Positions 1-7,300 of a stretch of 64,000 nucleotides of DNA are shown here, one piece after another; position 1 is the first letter of the stretch; the number at the start of each line of letters is the position of its first letter. The stretch is from contig NZ_JAUSTY010000012.1 in assembly GCF_030813115.1 (NCBI RefSeq), positions 1-64,000 of the forward strand, given 5' to 3'. Under the pieces are notes generated by a model. The model made no database searches, had not been told where the DNA came from, and saw only the letters and a list, made by a program, of their open reading frames with translations. Made by a program: the position numbers and the translations under genes. The DNA is from Bacillus horti (lineage in GTDB: Bacteria; Bacillota; Bacilli; Caldalkalibacillales; JCM-10596).

Positions 1-1
1 A

Positions 2-250
2 GATGAATGGATACGAAGAAGATTGCGAATGTGTATTTGGAAACAATGGAAGAACCCACGGACGAAAGTTAAAAGGCTTAAAGCCCTTGGAACTTTAAGA
101 GCTAAAGCTTATGAGTGGGGAAATTCCCGTAAGGGATATTGGAGAATTGCTAGTAGTCCAATACTTCATAGAGCTTTAAACAACCGTTATTGGTCATCTA
201 TGGGTCTACGAAGTTTAGGGGCAAGATACGACTCCTTACGGAGTACTTAA
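2..250 (+). CDS. ltrA: Group II intron reverse transcriptase/maturase, C-terminal end (partial)
   Basis: The last 82 codons of an intron-encoded protein are open from the window edge. The end has the signature of the maturase/DNA-binding tail: RRRLRMCIWKQWK, then KAYEWGNSRKGYWRIA and SPILHRAL, finishing in SLRST. The protein would splice the intron RNA and copy it into target DNA. The first in-frame start codon at 23 is only an internal TTG, because the frame continues past the window edge. The catalytic YADD region is outside the window. Confidence 0.9.
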   Translation, partial: DEWIRRRLRMCIWKQWKNPRTKVKRLKALGTLRAKAYEWGNSRKGYWRIASSPILHRALNNRYWSSMGLRSLGARYDSLRST

Positions 251-251
251 T

Positions 252-323
252 GAACCGCCGTATACCGAACGGTTTGTACGGTGGTGTGAGAGGTCGGGGG
301 TTAGTCACCCCCTCCTACTCGAT
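252..323 (+). ncRNA. Group II intron domains V and VI
   Basis: Directly after the maturase stop codon, ACCGCCGTA pairs with TACGGTGGT around an inner CCG-AA-CGG hairpin. This is the size and shape of the catalytic domain V (about 254-285). A second hairpin, GGGGG-TTAGTCA-CCCCC with a CTACTC 3' strand (about 286-323), fits domain VI with its branch-point bulge. The 3' splice site is inferred to fall at about 323. Confidence 0.75.
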
Positions 324-325
324 TG

Positions 326-910
326 CTACTCTTGAGTAAATGTAGCGGTGCGGCTTTCGCTGTCCCACCCGACTTTAATACCGAGGGTTTCAGCAAGCTG
401 TCTAACGGGCAAGAATGTCACATTGTTCCGAATCATAGGAGATACTCCTTCAAGACTTACGCTATCCCCGTCAACCAGCATGTCTTGACTTCCGATATGC
501 ATAATAATGATTCTACTGTCTTTGGTTAAAGTTATTTTGGCTTCGCTTTGCTCCCATTCCACATCAAAACCAAATGCATCTGCCAAAGCCCGTAAAGGGA
601 TCATTGTCCGGCCATTTTCGATAAAGGGTTCGACCCCAATTCCAGTAACAGTGTGCAAATAGTTCTCTTCCACAAGGACTAAAACACGGTTTTTCATGGC
701 TTCATCGCATGAGGGAAGATCTAGGGCAACTTCATTACCATCAATGAATAGACCCAGGTTCACGGAAGATCCGTCTCTGGTATTACTCGTACATGAAGGT
801 CTAGGCTCTATCTCTGACCAGAAAAATCCTTCAGCCGCATGAACAGAAGTGCCGATCACTAAAGCAAACAACATCAATACAGCGACGGTTTTTATTCTTA
901 TCGTTTTCAA
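326..910 (-). CDS. Secreted stalk-domain (copper amine oxidase N-like) protein
   Basis: 194 residues. An N-terminal signal peptide (KTIRIKTVAVLMLFALVIG, cleavage after about residue 26, HAA) is followed by one copper-amine-oxidase-N-like domain with its usual landmarks: FIENGRTMIPLRALADAFG, VEWEQSEAKI, FLPVRQLAETLG and GWDSESRTATF near the end. The fold is a surface stalk module common in Paenibacillus-type bacteria and has no catalytic role by itself. Translation probably starts at TTG 910, preceded by GGAG at suitable spacing. It lies 22 bp downstream of the 66-residue gene of the BlaI/M56 operon and is probably its last gene. Ligand unknown. Confidence 0.75.
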   Translation of the reverse strand: MKTIRIKTVAVLMLFALVIGTSVHAAEGFFWSEIEPRPSCTSNTRDGSSVNLGLFIDGNEVALDLPSCDEAMKNRVLVLVEENYLHTVTGIGVEPFIENGRTMIPLRALADAFGFDVEWEQSEAKITLTKDSRIIIMHIGSQDMLVDGDSVSLEGVSPMIRNNVTFLPVRQLAETLGIKVGWDSESRTATFTQE

Positions 911-932
911 AACGGTATCAGCTCCGTATTAT

Positions 933-1133
933 TTATGGTTTAAGTAAATCGGCAACATTAAAAGTGGCAACCCCATCTTGATTGTAAAGATCAATTTGTG
1001 TTAAACCTTCGAATAAAGTGGCCAGTTCATCTGTTTCACCCTTGCGCTTTAAGTCGGTAACGTACCCCTCTGGCACAGAGAGTCCTTTCTCGATGTGCAT
1101 TCTAACTCGCTCCACGATTTCGCCTGTCGTCAT
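933..1133 (-). CDS. Small protein coupled to M56 protease gene
   Basis: 66 residues, acidic, with no signal peptide or membrane segment; I do not recognise it. Its ATG overlaps the TGA of the M56 gene (ATGA), a classic translational-coupling arrangement that supports it as a real gene. The sequence (for example EIVERVRMHIEKG, DELATLFEGLTQIDLYNQDG) looks like a compact helical protein. Because the upstream M56 protein lacks the long C-terminal sensor domain of BlaR1, this product and the following stalk protein could supply sensing or substrate functions in trans; that is inference only. Confidence 0.55.
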   Translation of the reverse strand: MTTGEIVERVRMHIEKGLSVPEGYVTDLKRKGETDELATLFEGLTQIDLYNQDGVATFNVADLLKP

Positions 1134-1927
1134 TTGGATAAAAGTGTTTCTCCGTATAATCTGCGACTTTCCATATCCATTTCTTGTACTACTTTTTCAT
1201 CGCAAGACAGTTCACAGTAAATATTTATCTGTCTACAAAGTGAGTAGATAACCGGATTAAACCAGTGAATCGAATTAGCCAGCAAAACGATGAACTTCAC
1301 TAATAAATCACGACGCTTCAGGTGAATAAGTTCATGAGAAAGGATCATCGACAGTTCTTTTTTTCCAAGCTGTGTATCAGGCATCACAATAACGGGATTC
1401 AGAAAACCAATAACCATAGGTGTCATTGCATTCGGGCTTACAAATACCTTAACGGATTTTATGTCTACGTTTGTCACGTGGGCATTCTGAAAGATCGACC
1501 GTTTAAAAACCCAATAATTTTTTACATTTACGGCAAGGAAAACAATGATGCCCGCTATCCAAATAGCTAATGAGATTAAAGTTATATCTTTGATATCTCC
1601 AAGTTGTAGCAAAGAATCAATCATTGTTTTCATAAAAGATGAACTGCTAGCTGCAGTATGTTCAATTAGAGATACCTGTGCAATTTGTATAGTTGATTCA
1701 AAAGGAACTGTTACACTTTTACTCATTAAGATCGAACGAATAAACGAAATCACTCTGTTTACAATTTCCGTGCCGCCAAGAAGGAAAAAAACGGGAATTA
1801 AAGCTGTATAGTAATGCCAAGATTGCGAAAAATACTTTTGTGTAATTGGACATATACAGCGTTGAAAAATCCAAATGACCGATCCGACGAATGAAGCAAT
1901 AAATAGAGTCAGTAACAATTCCATCAT
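1130..1927 (-). CDS. M56 family (BlaR1/MecR1-like) membrane metallopeptidase, short form
   Basis: 265 residues with hydrophobic segments at about 3-24, 40-63 and 113-135, and a further one after the active site. The zinc protease motif HELIH sits at about residue 197, with the downstream third-ligand region CELSCDEKVV. BlaR1/MecR1 proteins are about 585 residues and end in a beta-lactam-binding sensor domain; here the protein stops soon after the protease region (RRLYGETLLSK), so the sensor is absent. The gene overlaps blaI upstream by ATGA and the 66-residue gene downstream by ATGA. The family signals by cleaving the partner BlaI-type repressor; the inducer here is unknown. Confidence 0.8.
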   Translation of the reverse strand: MMELLLTLFIASFVGSVIWIFQRCICPITQKYFSQSWHYYTALIPVFFLLGGTEIVNRVISFIRSILMSKSVTVPFESTIQIAQVSLIEHTAASSSSFMKTMIDSLLQLGDIKDITLISLAIWIAGIIVFLAVNVKNYWVFKRSIFQNAHVTNVDIKSVKVFVSPNAMTPMVIGFLNPVIVMPDTQLGKKELSMILSHELIHLKRRDLLVKFIVLLANSIHWFNPVIYSLCRQINIYCELSCDEKVVQEMDMESRRLYGETLLSK

Positions 1928-2304
1928 TCTTCACCTTTTTTTTGTTTGAACCACTCTCTTAGCTCAGCGATGTCTTTCTTACTAAATTCATCATCATTGA
2001 CCAGCGCTGTAATAAAATTTTTCACTTTCCCATTGTATAGGCGGTTGAGAAAGGTTTGGGTTTCAATCTTGCGATACTGTTCCATTGTCACCGAAGTGTG
2101 GTAATAGTTTACTTTACCATCCAATGTTTTTGTTAAAAATCCTTTTTCAATCAATCGCTTTAAAAGGGTTGACATGGTTGATGTTTTCCAATCTTTATCT
2201 TCAAAAATATCAAGGAGTTTAGAAACCGTAACTGGTGTCCCTTCCTTCCAAATCACCTCCATGACTTCCATTTCAGTTTCAGATAATTTTCCTAAATTTT
2301 TCAT
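1924..2304 (-). CDS. blaI: BlaI/MecI/CopY family transcriptional repressor
   Basis: 126 residues with the typical BlaI layout: an N-terminal winged helix (LSETEMEVMEVIWKEG, then TVSKLLDIFEDKDWKTSTMS and TLLKRLIEKGFL) and a C-terminal dimerisation helix pair. The family binds dyad operators as a dimer and is inactivated by cleavage by its M56 partner, which is encoded immediately downstream with a 4-base overlap. GAGGTG precedes the ATG by 8 bases. Two near-perfect dyads in its own promoter fit autorepression. Whether it controls beta-lactam resistance is not indicated, since no beta-lactamase is adjacent. Confidence 0.85.
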   Translation of the reverse strand: MKNLGKLSETEMEVMEVIWKEGTPVTVSKLLDIFEDKDWKTSTMSTLLKRLIEKGFLTKTLDGKVNYYHTSVTMEQYRKIETQTFLNRLYNGKVKNFITALVNDDEFSKKDIAELREWFKQKKGEE

Positions 2305-2329
2305 TGGGTGCGCACCTCAAATTATTAAT

Positions 2330-2379
2330 GCGACAAATTGTCGTATTTAGAATATACGACAATTTGTCGCAGGTGTCAA
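2330..2379 (-). promoter_or_regulatory. blaI operon promoter with two BlaI-type operators
   Basis: On the minus strand TTGACA (2379-2374) and TATATT (2356-2351) are separated by exactly 17 bp. Two dyads with the core CGACAA(A/T)TTGTCG lie at about 2355-2371, filling the spacer, and at about 2330-2345, just downstream of the -10. This is the layout expected for repression by BlaI/MecI proteins, whose known operators are similar TACGACA/TGTCGTA-type dyads. Confidence 0.85.
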
Positions 2380-2479
2380 CATTAGTAATTATAGCTCCAT
2401 TTTTCATCACCTTTGAAACATCCTGGGCTTTGCAGCGTCCAATACTATAACAAGCAAGTGAGAAAGTGAGGATTCCATT

Positions 2480-3601
2480 ATGAAGAAAAAAATAACTTCG
2501 TTACTGGTTACAACAGCTGTGTGTGCTTCATTAACGGGCACATCCTTTGCAACTCCCACAGGCAATGTGGATGTGTTAGTCAACGGGGAATCATTACATA
2601 TGCTCGTTCCGCCTGTTATCCAGCAAGGACGTGCGTTGGTTCCGGTAAGAGAAATTTCGGAGGCGTTAGGTTACACGGTTAGCTGGGATAGAGATACCCA
2701 GACTGTATATTTGAATAACCAAAATGAAGTGACCAATAAGTACAATTCAAGCAATGAAAGAATCATTATCAACGGCAATCCAATTGCCTCAGAGATTCCT
2801 CCACAAGTCATTAACGGAAGAACGATGGTTCCAATTCGTGCTATTTCCGAAGCGACGGGGGCTAATGTGCAGTGGGATCAACAAAATCGTCGGGTAATCG
2901 TTGATACATCGGGTAGTACTATTTCTTTTCCTGAAGAGCTCGCTGTGAATTTTGAAACAGCTATACTAGAGAAGGTTGACCAAATAAAAACTATACCTTC
3001 TGATTGGGAGAAGAAAGGTTCTATCGAATTAGGTCAAGTGGATCGATCAGATATTGTTTTGGATTTATATGAACATGACTTACATTCCATCCCGAGTATT
3101 AACGGGGTGTTTACTTACAAAAATCAGCAATACTTTTTGTACGATTTGAATTGGGGAACCATTAATGAAATCGAAAATCAAAATTTGAATTTAGAGATTG
3201 GTTCAGACAATAATCAATTACAGGTGGTCGCTTCTATAGGAGTGGAGTATGTATCACAGCTCTTAGTTTTTAACCAAACGAATCAAGAGTGGCTGGTTAT
3301 GTTCGTTCCAGGTGAAGTTGTTGCAAGTGAAAGCTCCGGTATATACACGCAGTTTCCGGGAAAAGGATTAAACCCTGCTACTGCTTTCCTTTATCGTTTT
3401 CAAAACGATGAGCTTGTTGTAGCCGATATTAACAAATCCTTCCGTTCTTTTGTGGATAGCCACAATATACCCGTGGAGTGGATTACAACAAAATATCAAG
3501 TCACCGCAGGAGAATCTCACATTAACGTATCCTTGATTAAGGACGGGAAAGAAGAAAATCAATCGTATATTCTTGATGGCAATACTCTGAAATTGCGATA
3601 A
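2480..3601 (+). CDS. Secreted protein with two stalk (copper amine oxidase N-like) domains
   Basis: 373 residues. A signal peptide (KKKITSLLVTTAVCASLTG, cleavage near residue 25) is followed by two consecutive copper-amine-oxidase-N-like units: residues about 28-75 (VLVNGESLHMLVPPVIQQGR, LVPVREISEALGY, SWDRDTQTV) and about 90-140 (IIINGNPIASEIPPQVINGR, MVPIRAISEATGA, QWDQQNRRV). The remaining 230 residues are a hydrophilic domain I do not recognise. The gene is divergent from the blaI operon and shares the 175-bp region between them. A surface or cell-wall location is likely; no enzyme activity can be claimed. Confidence 0.8.
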   Translation: MKKKITSLLVTTAVCASLTGTSFATPTGNVDVLVNGESLHMLVPPVIQQGRALVPVREISEALGYTVSWDRDTQTVYLNNQNEVTNKYNSSNERIIINGNPIASEIPPQVINGRTMVPIRAISEATGANVQWDQQNRRVIVDTSGSTISFPEELAVNFETAILEKVDQIKTIPSDWEKKGSIELGQVDRSDIVLDLYEHDLHSIPSINGVFTYKNQQYFLYDLNWGTINEIENQNLNLEIGSDNNQLQVVASIGVEYVSQLLVFNQTNQEWLVMFVPGEVVASESSGIYTQFPGKGLNPATAFLYRFQNDELVVADINKSFRSFVDSHNIPVEWITTKYQVTAGESHINVSLIKDGKEENQSYILDGNTLKLR

Positions 3602-3759
3602 TCTAGCGTGTTATCATTAATCAAGATAACAAATCAGTGAAGCAATGATCATTCGTCAGACGGAAGAGGTTTTGAAAAAGGGGATGATCCCTAAAATGGA
3701 TATGTAATAGATTACTTAATTAATATATCCTGTATATTAATATCTTTTGGAACACTTAA

Positions 3760-3800
3760 TAGCAGTGGAGAACGGCTCTTTGAACCGCTCTCCACTGCTA
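3760..3800 (+). terminator. Long stem-loop, possible terminator
   Basis: TAGCAGTGGAGA pairs with TCTCCACTGCTA over 12 bp and, after one mismatch, CGG pairs with CCG around a 9-nt loop. No clear T-run follows, so it may be a terminator relic or another structured element. Confidence 0.45.
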
Positions 3801-3807
3801 TTGGAGC

Positions 3808-3912
3808 ATGTATGGAATTATAACTGGGGCAGGACTAAATTCCAATGAAGCTAATTTTAATGATCAATCATTAGCAATCAATAGATTCGAAGAATTGAAA
3901 ACTGTCGGTTAA
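3808..3912 (+). CDS. Short ORF, possible gene fragment
   Basis: 34 codons starting at ATG after TTGGAG and ending at TAA; the C-terminal part reads FNDQSLAINRFEELKTVG. It has no recognisable domain and no neighbour on its strand. It could be a tiny gene or the tail of a lost one. The region around it is clearly decayed, so a remnant is at least as likely as a functional peptide. Confidence 0.2.
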   Translation: MYGIITGAGLNSNEANFNDQSLAINRFEELKTVG

Positions 3913-3944
3913 TATGTGAATGGATAGTATGAAGAGTTTTGATA

Positions 3945-4058
3945 AGTAAAAAGTTTGCTCCCCTCCGAAGTAAGCTTTTTAAATGTACAGAGATCCGTCA
4001 TATCAAAGCCGAACGGCTGCCTACTCCGCACGACCAACTTCCTCAGCTCTTTGTTTGT
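3945..4058 (-). pseudogene. Remnant of a GAF-domain gene (3' end)
   Basis: This stretch aligns by eye along about 110 bp with the 3' end of the intact GAF gene at 13278-13652. The minus-strand translation reads LRKLVVRSRQPFGFDMTDL then KKLTSEGSKLFT, against GKLVVRSKQPICFDVTDL and KKLTSELGSKLFTH in the intact protein. One codon is missing (ELGS to EGS) and several residues have changed. No 5' part of the gene is present. It is therefore a degenerate paralogue or duplicate. Confidence 0.8.
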
Positions 4059-4087
4059 AAAAGTGAATTTCTAAGAAAACCATGGAG

Positions 4088-4120
4088 AAGAGCCTCAAAC
4101 CACCAGAGGCTCTTTCATTT
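4088..4120 (+). terminator. Rho-independent-type hairpin
   Basis: AAGAGCCTC and GAGGCTCTT form a perfect 9-bp stem around a 9-nt loop, followed by TCATTTT. No gene on the + strand ends just before it, so it probably belonged to a gene that has been lost. Confidence 0.6.
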
Positions 4121-4312
4121 TGCCAAGGTATCACATTCAAGAGGGCATTAGACGTATTCCATATAGGACTAAGGATACATTTGTTTATTCTATGTTTATT
4201 CACGTGTTGTACTATGATGCCATTACTTATCAATTAAGGTCGAATCCCGCCGATAGGGTGTCGAGGAGACATTAGTTAGAATTCACAATAAATGACGAAG
4301 GAGAGTAGAAGG

Positions 4313-7300
4313 ATGACCCGAAAGAGGATAAGCATATTAAAAGTGTTTTTTGTGGGATTTCTCGTTTTAACCATGCTTTTGCCTAATTTTGCAGTTGGTG
4401 GACAAACGGCAATGGCAGCGTCAGCGGATCTCAGTGAAAATACGTACAGTTTCAGCATGAGCAGCGGCAGCGTGACTAGAGGCGAGACAGTAACGGTAAC
4501 TGCAGCTGGCTCTGGGCAATCAATATCCGATCCCTCGAATGGTGACCAGCGATACATTCCGTTCATGTTTGGAGCGAGTATTCCAGGTGTTCATGCTATT
4601 AACAGAGAGTTTAATGGAAGCAATACTGTCGATTTCATTCCAACGGTTGCAGGGGATTGGAACGTAGAAATTGGATTCATGTTGCAGGAATTTAATGCTT
4701 CAACCCAACAATGGGTGAATCAGTGGCAATTTGATTTTAGCTTCGACACTTTTACTGTGAACGCTTCACCGAACCCCGCCGATGAGAGTGAAAACAGCTT
4801 CAGTCTCAGTGAGACCAGGGCGGTTGAAGGTACTTCCATAACATTAACCGCTACAGGAGATCGGCAAAATATAACGGTCGGAGAGGCTAATGGAGCTGAG
4901 CGCTTTATCCCGAAAAGCTGGCGGTGGAGGACGACGAGTGGAACATTTAGCAATGATGAATCGGGTAACTATACTGCCCCTTTTTCACTGACAGAAGTCG
5001 GAGATGTTTTTATTGAGGCTATTTTTGCTTTAGAGAAATGGGATAGCGCAAGCGGCACTTGGCAAGAGACCAGCATACAAACTACATTAACGGAAAGGGT
5101 ACAGGTGAGCCGAGCGCCGATAGAGGTGGATCCTGACAATAATTCTGTAAGTGTAAGCACTGTAAATGTTATTTATGTAGGTGAATCGGGATTCTCAATT
5201 ACCGTCAGAGGAGACAGGCTAGGAGCGCCGGATCTGATACCCGGTGATACGAGGTATACGCCTATTCAGTGGAGAATAATAGAAACTGGTGAGGGAGAAA
5301 ATTGGTTTCATTATCAGATTCCATCCGTAGCTACTGCTTCATATTTTCCTCAAGCAGTAGGCAAATATACGGTTGAAGTTACCTACAAGAAGGAACAGTA
5401 TGACAATGGTTTCTGGACTGATATGAATGATAATGATATCAAGACTGCCACTACTGTTTTCGTGTCAGAACGCCCAACGCTTGCGGACATTAATAACAAC
5501 AATGCTGAGTTAAGCGCAAGCATCATCAAGGAAGGTAGCACGGTCACAGTAACCGCAGAAGGCGATCGGCAGTCAGAGGATGGCGTATGGCATTTAGATG
5601 AAAAATATTATCCAGCAAGATGGATGTTGTTTACAGCCGACGGAATAGAACAGGATCTCGGAAATATTAATCATAACAGCGTTCAAGATATTTATTCTTC
5701 CGTAATCTCCTCATTAACGGAAGGCGAATATCAGTTAAGGGTATTTTTTAGGAAGCGAACGTTTGATTATAAAGCTGAAATCTGGTTAGATGTTTCCGGA
5801 GAGGTGTTCAGGAGTTATGACTTAACGGTAATGCCGGTGGCGAAACCGGAAAACAATATGTTAAGCGCAACTCCAAGCTCAGAAGTCACTTCTGGGGACA
5901 GTTTCACGTTGACTGCTATCGGGGACCGGCAATCCGAAATTGGATCTTTTGATGGCAATGAAAGATTTATTCCGGTAAGCTGGGCATTAACGGATGGGAC
6001 GTCGGATTTGTTTATCTTAAACGACGAAAGCTATACATCCCAATATACGCCTTTAGCGGCGGGAACCCAAACAGTAACGGCAACCTATAAAAAGCAGGAA
6101 TGGAATGCTACCGACAATCAATGGGAAGACACTGGCGAAACGGATACGAAATCCATAGATTTGACGGCCAAGGCAATTATTGCAGACTCTTCAAGCAATA
6201 CAATCATCGCTAACCCTAGCGGTGTAGAGTCAGGAGAGATTGTTACGCTGATGGCTGCTGGAGATCGGCAATCGGCAGATGGTGTGTTAGTCGATGATGA
6301 GCGTTACGTGCCGGTAAGCTGGAGCTCGACAGAGAGCGGCAAGACGGGAACGTTTATATTAGACAATAATGACAATTACACAGATGATTATATACCTTCG
6401 GCCGCTGGAAGCTATACGGTCACAGCGACATTCCAGAAGCAAACCTGGAATGGAACAGAGTGGATCGATGTTACGGATGAGACGGATACGAAGACAACAA
6501 TGGTGACAGTAACAGCCGCAACTAACCCGCCGGATCCAACTGAACCACCGGACCCAACTGAGCCGCCGGATCCAACTGACCCAACGGAAGCGAACGCTGG
6601 CAAAAACAGCGTCAGTGCAAACCCGAGCAGTGTAACGTCTGGAGAAACGGTCACACTTACGGCTGAAGGCGACCGACAATCAGCAGCGGACGGTGAATTA
6701 GAGGGTGACGAGCGTTATGTTCCGGTAACCTGGAGCTCGACGGAGAGTGGCAAAATGGGCACATTCACGAAAGACAATAGTGACAACTACATGGCTGATT
6801 ATATACCTTCGGCCGCTGGAAGTTATACAGTCACAGCGTTATTCCAGAAGCAAGCTTGGAATGGAAACGAGTGGGTGGCGGTTCCCAATGAAACGGATAC
6901 GAAGACAACAATGCTGACAGTAACAGCCGCAACAGAACCACCGGACCCAACAGAACCACCGGACCCAACTGAGCGAACCGAAGCGAACGCTGACAACAAC
7001 AGCGTCAGTGCAAGCCCGAGCAGTGTAACGTCTGGAGAAACGGTCACACTTACGGCTGAAGGCGACCGCCAATCAGCGGACGGTGAATTAGAGGGTGACG
7101 AGCGTTACGTGCCGGTAAGCTGGAGCACAACAGAGAATGGCGAGACAGGAACGTTTACGAAAGACAACAACGACAATTATACGTCATCGTACACACCTTC
7201 GGATGAAGGAAGCCATACAGTAACGGTGACGCTCCAGAAGCAAATCTGGATTGGTACAGAGTGGATCGATGTTGTGGATGAGACGGATACGAAGACTACA

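Larger units (their letters stand above)
1..323 (+). mobile_element. Group II intron, 3' end (partial)
   Basis: The window opens inside a bacterial group II intron. What is visible is the end of its reverse transcriptase/maturase reading frame, followed directly by a compact domain V hairpin and domain VI, ending near the sequence CTACTCGAT. The intron is read on the + strand, opposite to the stalk-protein gene beside it, whose stop codon lies only three bases beyond the intron's 3' end. The 5' part lies outside the window, so class and completeness cannot be judged. Confidence 0.85.
3602..4312. other. Long gap with decayed gene fragments
   Basis: About 700 bp with no full gene. It contains two strong hairpins (3760-3800 and 4088-4114), a 34-codon ORF and a diverged copy of a GAF gene 3' end, each listed separately. 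A further open stretch near 3643-3706 reads EAMIIRQTEEVLKKG and ends at TAA; it looks like the tail of a lost gene that I cannot identify. The 150 bp before the SLH gene are AT-rich and probably hold its promoter, but I could not fix one. Confidence 0.5.
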
